DNA of 64,000 nucleotides from contig NZ_MASR01000003.1 of assembly GCF_001758195.1 (NCBI RefSeq), positions 124,001-188,000 on the forward strand. The letters run 5' to 3'. Of this stretch, positions 27,721 to 40,702 are shown one piece after another. The notes beneath the pieces were generated by a model. The model worked only from the letters and a program-made list of their open reading frames with translations, was not told where the DNA came from and searched no databases. A program made the translations under genes and the position numbers. This stretch comes from Pseudohongiella acticola (lineage in GTDB: Bacteria; Pseudomonadota; Gammaproteobacteria; Pseudomonadales; Pseudohongiellaceae). The first letter of the stretch is position 1; each line of letters begins with the position of its first letter.

Positions 27721-27738
27721 GATGTCTAACCCCGCGAA

Positions 27739-30513
<2,775 letters not shown>

Positions 30514-30552
30514 GGTGACCTGTTTTGACTGAATAATTGAACATACGGAAAC

Positions 30553-30580
30553 ACAACGACCAGCAGAGGGTCGTCAGTTG
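30553..30580 (-). other. Small hairpin in the secA leader
   Basis: CAACGACC pairs with GGTCG-(TCA)-GTTG around the loop AGCAGAG, about 40-70 bases before the secA start on the minus strand. No T-run follows. Its function, if any, is unknown; the rest of the 89-base gap shows nothing more. Confidence 0.35.
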
Positions 30581-30602
30581 TCATGCATCGAGGGATTGGG
30601 AT

Positions 30603-31535
30603 TCAGCGATGAGTGCGGCGTATGTATGCGGCTGGATCGACCACGCGGCCGTTTTTGTAGACTTCGAAGTGTACGTGCGGACCGGTAGAGCGTCCGGTGC
30701 TGCCGATCAGTGCAATCGGCTGGCCCTGATTGACAATCTCACCCGGCTCGACCAGTAGATCCTGAGCATGAGCATACCGTGTCAGGTAACCGTTGCCATG
30801 GTCTATTTCAACCATCAGGCCATAGCCGGGCCGTGTCCCTGAGTAGGTCACAACACCCGTGCCGACACTGATGATATCGTCGCCGGCGGCACTGGCGAAA
30901 TCAATGCCATTGTGCCAGGCCATGCGACCGGTGAAAGGATCCGCCCGGCGACCATACCCGGAAGACAGCCAGCCGCTGTTGACGGGGCGACCAGCAATTG
31001 TTGTCTGCTGCTCGAATTGCTGGCCGTTTATCAGTCCGGCCACGGTTTCCAGCTGATTGCCACGCGCCTCAATTTCCTGTTCCAGGCGAGTAATGGCGCG
31101 AATGAAGTCAGGCGGCTGAATGCTGCCGCCTTCATCGAGCAGGACACCGCCGACACCGGGCGATTGTTCGTTAAAGTTGAATTCCGCTGGGTCAAGGTCG
31201 GCGACTTCGGTGAGTCGCAGGCCCAGAGCATCCAGGCGTAGCAGGCGCGCCTGCAATGTGGCCAGACGCTGGGTCAGGGCCTCGACCTGCTGTTCTGCAT
31301 TCTGTTTGAGACCGGCCAGTGCCTGCGCCTGCTCATCCAGTTGCTGTTCCCAGCCTTCCGCGGATTTTTCGCTGACAATATGATTGGCGGTATTGGCCAG
31401 GGCAAGGTGATAGCCCATGTAACCCAGCGCTACCGGAGCGCCGAGCAGGCACAGCGAGAGTAGGCCCTTGAGCCAGCCCTTGATAACAATCGTGCGACTG
31501 TTTCCGTAACGCTGATTAACCAATATCAGTTTCAT
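30603..31535 (-). CDS. M23-family peptidoglycan endopeptidase, membrane-anchored
   Basis: LytM-type metallopeptidase, 310 residues. N-terminal membrane anchor at about 20-48 (LLSLCLLGAPVALGYMGYHLAL), a coiled-coil stretch at 55-105 and again near 150-170 (LEQEIEARGNQLETV), then the M23 domain with zinc ligands in HNGIDF and HVHFEV; both the H-x3-D and HxH pairs are intact, so it should be catalytically active, unlike EnvC- or NlpD-type activators. Placed between lpxC and secA, the position taken by secM in E. coli. Likely cuts peptidoglycan cross-links in the periplasm. Confidence 0.9.
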   Translation of the reverse strand: MKLILVNQRYGNSRTIVIKGWLKGLLSLCLLGAPVALGYMGYHLALANTANHIVSEKSAEGWEQQLDEQAQALAGLKQNAEQQVEALTQRLATLQARLLRLDALGLRLTEVADLDPAEFNFNEQSPGVGGVLLDEGGSIQPPDFIRAITRLEQEIEARGNQLETVAGLINGQQFEQQTTIAGRPVNSGWLSSGYGRRADPFTGRMAWHNGIDFASAAGDDIISVGTGVVTYSGTRPGYGLMVEIDHGNGYLTRYAHAQDLLVEPGEIVNQGQPIALIGSTGRSTGPHVHFEVYKNGRVVDPAAYIRRTHR

Positions 31536-31576
31536 AAGCCAGGTCTGCCCCGTATCGCTGCGATTCGGGGTCTCCG

Positions 31577-32488
31577 TCAGGCAGCCAGTCCGGGCTTGAG
31601 ATAAGAAATGGGCACCTGGGACTCAGAGTCAAAACTGACCAGCTCCCAGGCGTCCTTGTTAGCATCCAGCGCGCGTAACAGATTGTTATTCAGCGCATGA
31701 CCAGATTTATACCCTTTAAATTCACCCAGCAGACTGTGCCCTAGCAGGTACAGATCACCGATTGAATCCAGGATTTTATGTTTCACAAACTCGTCTTCGT
31801 ATCGAAGTCCGTCTTCATTAAGGACCTTATAATCGCCTACTGCAATCGCATTGTCCATACTGGCACCCAATGCCAGGTTGCGATTACGCAATTCTTCAAA
31901 CTCGTGCATGAAGCCAAATGTGCGTGCACGGCTGACTTCTTTGACAAATGACGTACTGGAAAAGTCGATTGTAGCCGATTTTGTATAGCGTCGATAAACC
32001 GGGTGATCATACAGCAATGTATAACTCACCTTGAAACCATCGAATGGTTCCAGGCTGACCGATTTATCACCGTCTTCCAGATGCACTGGTTTCAGGATAC
32101 GGATAAATTGCTTCGGCGCGTCCTGTTCTTCTATACCGGCAGACTGAATCAGAAACACAAAAGGACCGGCACTGCCGTCCATGATCGGCACTTCCGGCGC
32201 GCTGACCTCGACGTAGGCGTTATCGATACCCAGACCCGACATCGCTGACATCAGGTGTTCAATGGTAGACACGCGAACGCCGTCCTTGATCAAGGTCGTG
32301 GACAAGGTGGTATCGCCGACCAGGTGCGCCATTGCTGGAATATGCGCATGCGGCTCCAGATCGGTGCGCACAAAAATAATGCCCGTATTAACCGGGGCCG
32401 GCTTCAACGTCAGATAGACCTTGGTACCGGTGTGCAAACCCACGCCGGTGGCACGGATAATATTTTTTAGGGTGCGCTGTTTTAACAT
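31577..32488 (-). CDS. lpxC: UDP-3-O-acyl-N-acetylglucosamine deacetylase
   Basis: Zinc deacetylase, 303 residues, the committed step of lipid A synthesis. [21 protein letters not shown], His78 in [10 protein letters not shown], and the [15 protein letters not shown] segment with the second His, the Asp and the catalytic His are standard. The ATG at 32488 is set by homology; a longer in-frame reading has no support. Separated from ftsZ by 141 bases that contain its own promoter and a leader hairpin. The C-terminus ([12 protein letters not shown]) ends in hydrophobic and Ala residues; in E. coli that end marks FtsH degradation. Confidence 0.98.
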   Translation of the reverse strand: MLKQRTLKNIIRATGVGLHTGTKVYLTLKPAPVNTGIIFVRTDLEPHAHIPAMAHLVGDTTLSTTLIKDGVRVSTIEHLMSAMSGLGIDNAYVEVSAPEVPIMDGSAGPFVFLIQSAGIEEQDAPKQFIRILKPVHLEDGDKSVSLEPFDGFKVSYTLLYDHPVYRRYTKSATIDFSSTSFVKEVSRARTFGFMHEFEELRNRNLALGASMDNAIAVGDYKVLNEDGLRYEDEFVKHKILDSIGDLYLLGHSLLGEFKGYKSGHALNNNLLRALDANKDAWELVSFDSESQVPISYLKPGLAA

Positions 32489-32517
32489 AGCTGGCTTGAA
32501 TCCCGGAATAAGCGGCA

Positions 32518-32538
32518 CGCAGGGGCTTGCGCCCCGCG
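32518..32538 (-). other. Leader hairpin of lpxC with GCAA tetraloop
   Basis: On the minus strand, an 8-bp GC stem with one bulged U closes a GCAA (GNRA) tetraloop, about 30 bases before the lpxC start. It lies directly downstream of the predicted transcription start and has no T-run. Confidence 0.6.
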
Positions 32539-32549
32539 TATTTCGGCCG

Positions 32550-32578
32550 ATGATAGCAAATATCAGTTGAGAACCCAA
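32550..32578 (-). promoter_or_regulatory. Candidate sigma-70 promoter of lpxC
   Basis: TTGGGT (32578-32573) and TATCAT (32555-32550) with a 17-base spacer. The -10 match is good and the -35 moderate; a start near 32543 is expected. Confidence 0.55.
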
Positions 32579-32629
32579 ACACTCAATTGGCCGCGTCTGG
32601 AGCCCAACCACCCTGATGACAGGCCTCTG

Positions 32630-33817
32630 TCAGTCTGCCTGACGACGCAGAAATGCTGGAATATCCAGGTAATCCATGCTGTCTTCGGCACCCACTGCTT
32701 TGGCAAAGCCACTGTTCTGCGGCATGGTATGCGAACTTGCCGCCGGGCGTGGCCGGGCAGCCTGTGCCGCTGGTCGCTCCACAGGGCGATAGTTGCCGCC
32801 AGCCACCTGCGCTGAACGGGTATTGTCTACCACCTTGGTCGGTCGTGCCTCGGCCGCTCGTACTTCGCCCAGACCGGTGGCCACAACCGTTACCCTGATT
32901 TCATCACCCATCTCGGCATCGATTACCGTGCCCACAACGACCGTGGCATCGTCGGATGCAAATTCTGAAATGGTGTCACCCACTTCAGAAAATTCGCCCA
33001 GTGACAGATTTTCACCGGCTGTAATATTGACCAGGATGCCGCGAGCGCCATGAAGATTGACATCTTCCAGCAACGGGCTGCGAATGGCTGCTTCCGCCGC
33101 TTCCCGCGCCCTGTTCTCACCAGTTGCATAACCGGTGCCCATCATGGCCATACCCATTTCCGACATCACCGTTCGCACATCGGCAAAATCGACATTGATC
33201 ATCCCCGGGCGAATAATCAGATCTGCGATACCTTTCACGGCACCCTGCAGCACATCATTGGCGGCCTTGAACGCCTCCAGCAGCGAGGCATTTTTGCCCA
33301 GCACAGACAACAGCTTCTCGTTGGGAATGGTAATCAGCGAGTCCACATGCTGCGACAGCTCCTCAATACCCTGATCCGCAATCAGCGATCGCTTCTTGCC
33401 TTCAAACGGGAACGGGCGGGTTACCACTGCCACTGTCAGTATGCCCAGCTCCCTGGCAACCTCGGCAAAGATCGGCGCGGCACCGGTACCGGTACCACCG
33501 CCCATGCCAGCCGTGATAAATACCATATCCGCACCGCTGAGAATCTCGGCAATTTCTTCCCGATCTTCCAGTGCAGCCTGGCGCCCGATATCCGGGTTGG
33601 CGCCGGCGCCCAGCCCCTTGGTCACCGTGCTGCCCATCTGCAGCAGTGTCTTCGCCTGCAGATTGGTCAGCGCCTGTGCGTCGGTGTTGGCGCAGACAAA
33701 CTCTACACCTTCAACGTGGTTGCTGATCATGTGACGGACGGCGTTTCCGCCACCTCCGCCGACACCGATAACTTTGATGACGGCACTTTGTGGAATACTA
33801 TCTAGAAGTTCAAACAT
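32630..33817 (-). CDS. ftsZ: Cell division GTPase FtsZ
   Basis: Tubulin-like GTPase, 395 residues, which forms the Z ring. GVGGGGGNAV, the tubulin signature GGGTGTG at 106-112, and the C-terminal peptide DYLDIPAFLRRQAD that binds FtsA and ZipA are present; a short linker with Pro/Ala (PAAQAARPRPAASS) precedes it. ATG at 33817 follows AGGGGG 5 bases upstream; five more in-frame residues are not needed. It follows ftsA after 70 bases. Confidence 0.99.
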   Translation of the reverse strand: MFELLDSIPQSAVIKVIGVGGGGGNAVRHMISNHVEGVEFVCANTDAQALTNLQAKTLLQMGSTVTKGLGAGANPDIGRQAALEDREEIAEILSGADMVFITAGMGGGTGTGAAPIFAEVARELGILTVAVVTRPFPFEGKKRSLIADQGIEELSQHVDSLITIPNEKLLSVLGKNASLLEAFKAANDVLQGAVKGIADLIIRPGMINVDFADVRTVMSEMGMAMMGTGYATGENRAREAAEAAIRSPLLEDVNLHGARGILVNITAGENLSLGEFSEVGDTISEFASDDATVVVGTVIDAEMGDEIRVTVVATGLGEVRAAEARPTKVVDNTRSAQVAGGNYRPVERPAAQAARPRPAASSHTMPQNSGFAKAVGAEDSMDYLDIPAFLRRQAD

Positions 33818-33887
33818 ACGGCCCCCTGTCATGCCTTGATTTTAATGACGCGTTAATTGATAGCGTTTCTCTTGCAAAATTTACGGC

Positions 33888-35132
33888 TCAAAAGTTTTCT
33901 TTCAGCCAGTTCTTTACTCGTTCTACGATACTGATCTTCGGTTCCTTGACGGTTACCGGATGATGGCTGCGCTCCTGCTGCTGCAGTTGCCGCATGCCGT
34001 AGAGCAATAACCCGACACCGGTGGAATAAATCGGATTACGTACAATGTCTGCCAGCCCTTTGACGCTTTGTGGCATGCCGATGCGCACGGGCATATGGAA
34101 GATCTCTTCTGCCAGCTCAATAACCCCTTCCATCTTGCTGGTGCCCCCGGTCAGTACCACACCCGCTGCCAGCAGATTTTCGTATCCGCTGCGCTGGAGT
34201 TCCGCCTTGACCAATGTGAACAGCTCGTCATAACGGGGCTCGACTACTTCCGCCAGTGCCTGCCTTGACAGCTCCCGCGCCGGCCTTTCACCGACACCCG
34301 GCACCTTTATCATTTCCCCGGCACTGGCAAGCTGTGTCAATGCACAGGCATACTTGATCTTGATCTCGTCTGCGTTATCCGTTGGCGTCCGTAATGCCAT
34401 GGCGATGTCGTTGGTCACCTGGTCGCCGGCAATGGGAATGACGCCGGTGTGGCGTATCGCACCTTCAGTGAAAATAGCGATGTCGGTAGTGCCGCCACCG
34501 ATATCAACCATGCACACACCCAGTTCCTTTTCGTCTTCGGTCAGCACTGCGTAACTGGATGCCAGTTGTTCCAGAATAATTTCTTCGGTCTGCAAACCGC
34601 AGCGTTTGATACATTTCTCGATATTCTGGACGGCGTTGATTGCGCAGGTCACCAGATGGACTTTTGCTTCCAGACGCACGCCGGACATACCCAATGGTTC
34701 TTTTACACCTTCCTGGGAATCAATAATGTATTCCTGCGGCAGAATATGCAGCACGCGCTGGTCGGCCGGAATCGCCACTGCCTGTGCCGCGTCGATTACC
34801 CGGTCTATATCCGCACGCGTCACTTCACGGTCACGTATGGCAACGATGCCGTGCGAGTTCATACTCCGGATATGACTGCCGGCTATTCCCGCGTATACCG
34901 AATGAATACGGCAGCCCGCCATCAGCTCTGCCTCTTCAACCGCTCTCTGTATAGACTCCACCGTGGACTCGATATTGACCACGGTACCTTTCTTGAGTCC
35001 GCGCGAGCGATGGCTGCCTATACCAACGATATTCAGACTGCCATCGGCTTTAACCTCGCCCACGATGGCAACCACCTTGGACGTGCCGATATCCAGGCCT
35101 ACAATCATGTTGCTGTTATCTGGAGCGCTCAT
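33888..35132 (-). CDS. ftsA: Cell division protein FtsA
   Basis: Actin-like membrane tether for FtsZ, 414 residues. ATPase motifs VGLDIGTSKVVAIVGE, MVDIGGGTTDIAIF and GVVLTGGTSKMEGV. The C-terminal amphipathic helix (VERVKNWLKENF) anchors it to the membrane. Sixteen bases behind ftsQ, in the standard ftsQ-ftsA-ftsZ order. Confidence 0.98.
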   Translation of the reverse strand: MSAPDNSNMIVGLDIGTSKVVAIVGEVKADGSLNIVGIGSHRSRGLKKGTVVNIESTVESIQRAVEEAELMAGCRIHSVYAGIAGSHIRSMNSHGIVAIRDREVTRADIDRVIDAAQAVAIPADQRVLHILPQEYIIDSQEGVKEPLGMSGVRLEAKVHLVTCAINAVQNIEKCIKRCGLQTEEIILEQLASSYAVLTEDEKELGVCMVDIGGGTTDIAIFTEGAIRHTGVIPIAGDQVTNDIAMALRTPTDNADEIKIKYACALTQLASAGEMIKVPGVGERPARELSRQALAEVVEPRYDELFTLVKAELQRSGYENLLAAGVVLTGGTSKMEGVIELAEEIFHMPVRIGMPQSVKGLADIVRNPIYSTGVGLLLYGMRQLQQQERSHHPVTVKEPKISIVERVKNWLKENF

Positions 35133-35148
35133 ATGTCACACCTTGCTC

Positions 35149-36060
35149 TCACCGACGGGCCACAGCATCTGCGACCACCGTATTTTTACTGACTGAAAAT
35201 CCATTCCCGTACCGCAAGTCGATCGTGCGTGCATCTGCCAAATGGTCCTGTAATCCACTACGGTAAACCGCTACCAGCCTGTCTAGCCGCGCCATGACAT
35301 CGTCACGACCCAGACGCAGTACCGGACCGCCTTCTACTTCAATTGTCCAGCTGCCACGCTGGCTCAGACTCACTGACGCCGGCACCATGCCGAGCGGGGC
35401 GAGCGTCTGGCTAAAAATTCCGTGCTGAGTCAGCACCAAGGCCTCACTACCTGCAGGACCGTCCAGCGCGGGTAACGCCGACTCAAAACCTCGCAACGGC
35501 GGCGCAAACACGTCACCAGACTCATTCAGTAACGCAGCCTCACCCCATCGCGCGATCGGCTGCTGCTCGCGGATACTGACCACCAGAACATCCGGCCAGA
35601 CCCGGCGCACCGTCGCGTGCGCCACCCACGGGTTCTGTTCAAGTTCATCACGCAGATCCTGCACATCGACACCCAGAAAACCGGATTCGGTGTATCTGGC
35701 CAGCAATGTCCTGACCTCCTCTCCGGTGAGTCGATGCAAAGGCGAATCCAGCCGGACAGTATTGATTTCCCGGTTGATTACAGGCCGGCTTATTTCCGGT
35801 AGATTGAACACAGGCAGGCGGTCCGACACAGTTGCCAGGTAGTCTGCAGCGACGCCCCGATATTGATGCAACGCAATGCCACCCGCGCCCAGAAGAATGA
35901 TGCCCAGCAGGATCAGACGCAAAACACCTGCGGACTTCCTGTCTTCACGGGTGTCAGGTGCCACATGCCTGGCCTCCGCGCGAACAGGCGCAAAGTCCAT
36001 CGGCACTTCGGAAGCACCTGCGTAGGCTGAGAATGTAGACCTGCTCCTGGAATCGCTCAT
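35149..36060 (-). CDS. ftsQ: Cell division protein FtsQ
   Basis: Bitopic division protein of 303 residues. Cytoplasmic N-terminus, transmembrane helix at about 45-63 (LRLILLGIILLGAGGIALH), POTRA domain (INTVRLDSPLHRLTGEEVR... to PWVAHATVRRVWPDVLVVSI) and a C-terminal beta domain (EALLNESGDVF onward) that binds FtsB in E. coli. The start overlaps the ddlB stop by 4 bases (ATGA). Confidence 0.93.
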   Translation of the reverse strand: MSDSRSRSTFSAYAGASEVPMDFAPVRAEARHVAPDTREDRKSAGVLRLILLGIILLGAGGIALHQYRGVAADYLATVSDRLPVFNLPEISRPVINREINTVRLDSPLHRLTGEEVRTLLARYTESGFLGVDVQDLRDELEQNPWVAHATVRRVWPDVLVVSIREQQPIARWGEAALLNESGDVFAPPLRGFESALPALDGPAGSEALVLTQHGIFSQTLAPLGMVPASVSLSQRGSWTIEVEGGPVLRLGRDDVMARLDRLVAVYRSGLQDHLADARTIDLRYGNGFSVSKNTVVADAVARR

Positions 36061-37004
36061 GGTGTTCCGCTGACGGCGCCTCCACTAATTATGTGCAACA
36101 CAAGCTCAGGGAAATCCATCCCCCTACTGGCAGCAGACAGTGGTACCAGGCTGTGATCGGTCATACCAGGCACGGTGTTCAGTTCCAATAACCAGAAGCG
36201 ACCTTGCTGATCCTGCATCACGTCGACGCGTCCCCAACCTTCTGCCCCCAGATTGGAAAATGCCTGCAAACAAAGCTCAGCGAGTTCAGTCGTTTTTTCC
36301 GGTGTTAATGGCGCCGGGCACAAATAGTTGGTGTCCTGAGCCAGATACTTTGCATCGTAGTCGTAGAACTCATGGCTGGTGCTCAACTGAATAGCCGGGA
36401 ATGACTCGCCGTGAATAACCGGTACAGTGAACTCTGCGCCACGGATTCTTTGTTCGGCTATGACCGCAGTGTCATATTGACTGGCCTTTTCGTAGGCATG
36501 ACGCAACGCCGATGCGTCTGCTGCCATTGACATGCCAATACTGGACCCCTCGTGTGCCGGCTTGACGACTACCTCACCCAGCTCCTCTATCAACCCCTGC
36601 CAGTCACTGTTATCGTGCAATACACTGAAGCGTGGCGTGGGCAAACCACTGGCAGCCCACAACTGCTTGGTTTTAACCTTGTCCATGGCAAGCGCTGACG
36701 CCAGCACACCACTACCGGTGTAGGGGATATGCATCATCTCCAGCAGACCCTGCAGCTTTCCGTCTTCGCCGCCGCGGCCGTGCAGAATATTGAATACCCG
36801 ATCTACTTTTTCGGACCGTAGCCGCTCGGCTATGTCCGGACTTACATCGATGGCAATGGCATTAACACCACGGCTCTGCAACGCGGTCAGCACCGCCTGC
36901 CCGCTCAGCAAGGATATTTCCCGCTCGGCGGAATCGCCGCCCAACAGAACGGCGACCCGACCCAGCGCTTTGATAGATTCTTCAGTCATACTGACAATAC
37001 TCAT
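36057..37004 (-). CDS. ddlB: D-alanine-D-alanine ligase
   Basis: ATP-grasp ligase, 315 residues, making the D-Ala-D-Ala end of the peptidoglycan stem. VAVLLGGDSAEREISLLSG, FNILHGRGGEDGKLQG, VVVKPAHEGSSIGMS and LLELNTVPGMTDHSLVP are typical. ATG overlaps the murC stop by 1 base (TAATG). Binding of the terminal Tyr or Phe for D-lactate specificity cannot be judged; it reads as a normal Ddl. Confidence 0.98.
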   Translation of the reverse strand: MSIVSMTEESIKALGRVAVLLGGDSAEREISLLSGQAVLTALQSRGVNAIAIDVSPDIAERLRSEKVDRVFNILHGRGGEDGKLQGLLEMMHIPYTGSGVLASALAMDKVKTKQLWAASGLPTPRFSVLHDNSDWQGLIEELGEVVVKPAHEGSSIGMSMAADASALRHAYEKASQYDTAVIAEQRIRGAEFTVPVIHGESFPAIQLSTSHEFYDYDAKYLAQDTNYLCPAPLTPEKTTELAELCLQAFSNLGAEGWGRVDVMQDQQGRFWLLELNTVPGMTDHSLVPLSAASRGMDFPELVLHIISGGAVSGTP

Positions 37005-38425
37005 TACATCAACCCCTGTTCGGCCAATGTACGCGCTAGCGCCCCAACACTGCCGGCGCCCTGGGTAATCACAATGTCACCGTCTCTTGCCAGATCCTTC
37101 AGCACACCGCGCACATCCGCTTCATCTTTAACAAATACCGGATCTACCTTGCCTCGCAACCGTATGCTTCGACACAGACTGCGCGCATCAGCACCTGGAA
37201 TCGGGTCTTCGCCTGCCGAGTAGACATCAAGCATCAACAGTACGTCGACGTCTGACAGTACACGCACAAAATCGTCATACAGGTCTTTGGTTCTTGAGTA
37301 ACGATGCGGCTGGTAGATCATGACCAGTCTCGATTCCGGCCAGCCTGCTCTGAGAGCAGCCACCGTGGCGGCAACTTCACTGGGATGATGTCCGTAGTCA
37401 TCCAGTAACATGATATTGCCGTCACTAACCGGAAACTCGCCCTGAATATCAAAGCGCCGTCCCACGCCGGCAAACTCTGCCAGGCCTTTGGATATGGCTG
37501 CATCAGCAATCCCTTCATCCGTTGCCACCGCAATCGCCGCAGTGGCGTTCAGGGCATTGTGCCTGCCGGGAATACTGAGACTGACGTGCAACGGATCGCG
37601 ACCATCAGGGCGATGTACGTCGAAGCTGGTGAATTGCCTGTTCTGCTGCAAATTGGCAATGCGGTAGTCAGCACTGTCGGAAAATCCATACGTCAGAATC
37701 GGACGCGATATGCGCGGTCGTATCTCCTGAATCACGGGATCATCAATGCACAGCACAGCCAGACCATAGAAAGGCAGGTTGTGCAGAAACTCAACGAAGT
37801 AACTCTTCAGTTTATTAAAATCACCGTCATAGGAGCCCATGTGATCAGCTTCAATATTGGTGACCACAGCAACCATCGGTTGCAGGTGCAGGAAGGACAC
37901 GTCACTTTCATCCGCCTCACAAACCAGGTATCGGCTCTCACCCAGCCCCGCGTTGGCACCCGCACTGTTCAAGCGACCTCCGATCACAAATGTCGGGGCC
38001 AGCCTGGCTTCGGCAAAAATTGACGCTACCAGACTCGTGGTTGTGGTTTTGCCATGTGTGCCGGCAATTGCAACGGCATGGCGGTATCGCATTAACTCCG
38101 ACAACATCTCCGCGCGGGGTATGATCGGTTTGGCCGCTGCTTTCGCCGCCACCAGTTCCGGGTTATCACTGCGAACGGCGCTGGAATAAACCACCACATC
38201 CGCGCTGGCAATATTGTCACTGGCGTGCCCGATAAATATACCGGCACCCATTCCCGCCAGTCGCTCGGTTACCGCCGACGCCTTGATGTCAGAACCGGTA
38301 ATACTGTAGCCCTGGTTCAGCAGGACCTCCGCGATGCCACACATACCGGCCCCACCAATACCAACAAAATGAATGGTCTTGATACGGCGCATCTCTGGCA
38401 CTTGATAGTAACGTTGATCAGCCAC
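37004..38425 (-). CDS. murC: UDP-N-acetylmuramate-L-alanine ligase
   Basis: Mur ligase, 473 residues, adding L-Ala. [20 protein letters not shown] at the N-terminus, ATP loop [11 protein letters not shown], and the [10 protein letters not shown] motif are diagnostic. Start is the GTG at 38425, which follows GGAGG by 6 bases and overlaps the murG end by 8 bases; E. coli MurC also has residues ahead of VPEMRR. Confidence 0.98.
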   Translation of the reverse strand: MADQRYYQVPEMRRIKTIHFVGIGGAGMCGIAEVLLNQGYSITGSDIKASAVTERLAGMGAGIFIGHASDNIASADVVVYSSAVRSDNPELVAAKAAAKPIIPRAEMLSELMRYRHAVAIAGTHGKTTTTSLVASIFAEARLAPTFVIGGRLNSAGANAGLGESRYLVCEADESDVSFLHLQPMVAVVTNIEADHMGSYDGDFNKLKSYFVEFLHNLPFYGLAVLCIDDPVIQEIRPRISRPILTYGFSDSADYRIANLQQNRQFTSFDVHRPDGRDPLHVSLSIPGRHNALNATAAIAVATDEGIADAAISKGLAEFAGVGRRFDIQGEFPVSDGNIMLLDDYGHHPSEVAATVAALRAGWPESRLVMIYQPHRYSRTKDLYDDFVRVLSDVDVLLMLDVYSAGEDPIPGADARSLCRSIRLRGKVDPVFVKDEADVRGVLKDLARDGDIVITQGAGSVGALARTLAEQGLM

Positions 38426-39515
38426 GGCAGACCTCCATGCACAGCTCCGAAATCCTTTCTGCCGCATCAGGAACTGCGAGTTCGCTGGCGCGCTGTGCCA
38501 TTGCCGATAAACGATTACTCTCTAGCATAAACTCCTCTAGTTCGCGCCGCAGGCTGTCACTATTAAAATCGGATTGCGGCAATAACACTGCGGCGCCGGC
38601 GTCAACCAGCCAACGGGCATTAACGGTCTGGTGGTCATCCACGGCATGCGGATAGGGCACCAGAATGGACGGCAGACCCGCAGCAGTCAGCTCGGCAACC
38701 GTACTGGCGCCGGCACGACAAAGCACCACGTCGGCCCATGCATAGGCTGCCGCCATATCGTCAATAAACGGTTCCACTCGGGCCTGCGTATTTTCGTGTG
38801 TCGCTGCTGAGCATTGCTGGTAGGCATGCTGCGTGCTTTCATGCTTGTTGCGCCCGGTCTGGTGCCAGACCGCTATACCGCGCCCCTGCGTCAGATGCGG
38901 TACGACCTGTGGCACCAATTCGTTTATTGCCGCTGCCCCCAGACTGCCGCCGAGTACCAGCAGATGCATGGGCCGCACAAGGCCCTGTTCATCGTCAGCC
39001 TTTTTGGTGGTGCCGATATCGGCCCTGACCGGATTACCCGTGTGAATGACTCTGGGTCCGGCCGGGAAAGTGCCAGGGAATGCTTCCATGACTCTGGCCG
39101 CCAGAGGTTTCAGCAGACGGTTACTCAAACCGGCAACTGAGTTCTGTTCATGTATCAGCAATGGGCGACGCAATAGCCATGCAGCCACGCCACCCGGCCC
39201 GGTGACATAACCCCCCATGCCCAACACACAACAGGGCCGCAATGTCTGCAGCAGCCGCAACGATTGCCAGACACTGGCGATCAACATGAATGGCGCCTTC
39301 AGGAGCGCCAGTTTACCCTTGCCTCTAAGGCCATTGACACGCAACCGGTTTAGTTTGATCCCGGTATCCTTGAGCACCTCGTTCTCCATGCCAACTGGCG
39401 TACCCAACCATTCCACCTGGATGTTGTGAGCCTGTAACACTCGGGCAATGCTCAACGCCGGGAATATGTGCCCGCCGGTTCCTGCCGCCATGATCAATAC
39501 TGTGCGCTGACTCAT
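38418..39515 (-). CDS. murG: UDP-GlcNAc: lipid I GlcNAc transferase MurG
   Basis: GT-B glycosyltransferase, 365 residues, making lipid II at the inner face of the membrane. N-terminal [14 protein letters not shown] glycine loop, [12 protein letters not shown], and C-terminal [31 protein letters not shown]. The ATG at 39515 overlaps the ftsW stop (ATGA). Confidence 0.98.
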   Translation of the reverse strand: MSQRTVLIMAAGTGGHIFPALSIARVLQAHNIQVEWLGTPVGMENEVLKDTGIKLNRLRVNGLRGKGKLALLKAPFMLIASVWQSLRLLQTLRPCCVLGMGGYVTGPGGVAAWLLRRPLLIHEQNSVAGLSNRLLKPLAARVMEAFPGTFPAGPRVIHTGNPVRADIGTTKKADDEQGLVRPMHLLVLGGSLGAAAINELVPQVVPHLTQGRGIAVWHQTGRNKHESTQHAYQQCSAATHENTQARVEPFIDDMAAAYAWADVVLCRAGASTVAELTAAGLPSILVPYPHAVDDHQTVNARWLVDAGAAVLLPQSDFNSDSLRRELEEFMLESNRLSAMAQRASELAVPDAAERISELCMEVCRG

Positions 39516-40702
39516 GCGTCACCTCCGGCCGGATCCGGATCGGGTTTCATGCGCAACTCATACTCTATTCGCATGAGTATCGCGACCATGAAGCAGCTGA
39601 CCAGCAGACTGTTTCCGCCGTAGCTCAGGAATGGCAGGGTCAGTCCTTTGGTTGGCAGCAAGCCTGTGTTGACTCCAAAATTGATAAAAACCTGAGTCGC
39701 GAACAGCATGCCAATACCGAATGCGGTATAGGCAGCGAAAAATCGACCCCTGGCCTCACATGCGCGACCCAGACGCAATGCCGTCCATATCAGAACAATA
39801 AAAAGTGCCATGACAAACAGTACGCCCAGCAGTCCCATTTCCTCTGCGATAATCGAGAGCACAAAATCAGTGTGCGCTTCCGGCAGGAAGTACAACTTCT
39901 GAATACTGTTGCCCAGCCCAACGCCCAGCCATTCACCTCGACCGAACGCTATCAGGGCCTGTGTCAACTGGTAGCCTTCGCCATAAACATACTCGGCAGC
40001 CCATGGATTCAGGAAGGACGTCAGTCGGTTGATCACGTAAGGTTTCATGATGGCCAGCGCCACAACGCCAGCAAAACAGACCATGACAATCAGCACGAAC
40101 CGATGCAGGCGCGCACCGGCCAGGAACAACATGGTGAATGTCGTCAGCATCATGATGACCATCGCGCCGTGATCTGGCTCAAAATGCAGCAAGGTGATGG
40201 CGGCGGCCAGGATAACCATGGGCTTGAGAAATCCGGACCAGCGCTCATGTACCTCACTACGATGCCGATGCAGGTAAGCAGCCATATAGACCACCATGGA
40301 GATCTTTGCCATCTCGGAAGGCTGCAGACGATAGAATCCGAGGTCAATCCAGCGTGCACTGCCATTTACCACAGTGCCGATACCCGGAATCAGAACCAGC
40401 GCCAGCAATACCAGCGCCAGACACAGCATCAACGCGCTGCAGCGATACCAGAGACTGGTATCAATGTGCAGCGTTATCAGCATGATCACCAACGCCAGGC
40501 CTATGAAAAAGACCTGGCGCTTAAAAAAGTAGAATGGATCGCCCGCCAGACTGTTGGCAATTTCCATGGACGCAGACGTCATCATGATCAGGCCTGTGCC
40601 CAATAGCAGAACCAGTACCAGCAACAGCGTATTAAAAGGCTGCTCGGCCTCTCGTTTCTCAACCCGGATTGCGCCTCTGCCTTTGCTCAGCAACGTACTC
40701 AT
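39512..40702 (-). CDS. ftsW: Septal peptidoglycan polymerase FtsW
   Basis: SEDS-family glycosyltransferase, 396 residues, ten helices, paired with FtsI. SARWIDLGFYRLQPSEMAKI, FEPDHGAMVI, the extracellular GVGLGNSIQKLYFLPEAHTDFVLSIIAEE and LPFLSYGGNSLLVS are hallmarks. Overlaps the murD stop by 4 bases. Confidence 0.98.
   Translation of the reverse strand: MSTLLSKGRGAIRVEKREAEQPFNTLLLVLVLLLGTGLIMMTSASMEIANSLAGDPFYFFKRQVFFIGLALVIMLITLHIDTSLWYRCSALMLCLALVLLALVLIPGIGTVVNGSARWIDLGFYRLQPSEMAKISMVVYMAAYLHRHRSEVHERWSGFLKPMVILAAAITLLHFEPDHGAMVIMMLTTFTMLFLAGARLHRFVLIVMVCFAGVVALAIMKPYVINRLTSFLNPWAAEYVYGEGYQLTQALIAFGRGEWLGVGLGNSIQKLYFLPEAHTDFVLSIIAEEMGLLGVLFVMALFIVLIWTALRLGRACEARGRFFAAYTAFGIGMLFATQVFINFGVNTGLLPTKGLTLPFLSYGGNSLLVSCFMVAILMRIEYELRMKPDPDPAGGDA

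Noticed and set aside
30514-30602. SecM-type arrest peptide before secA
   Set aside because: The gap is only 89 bases with no open frame carrying an arrest motif.
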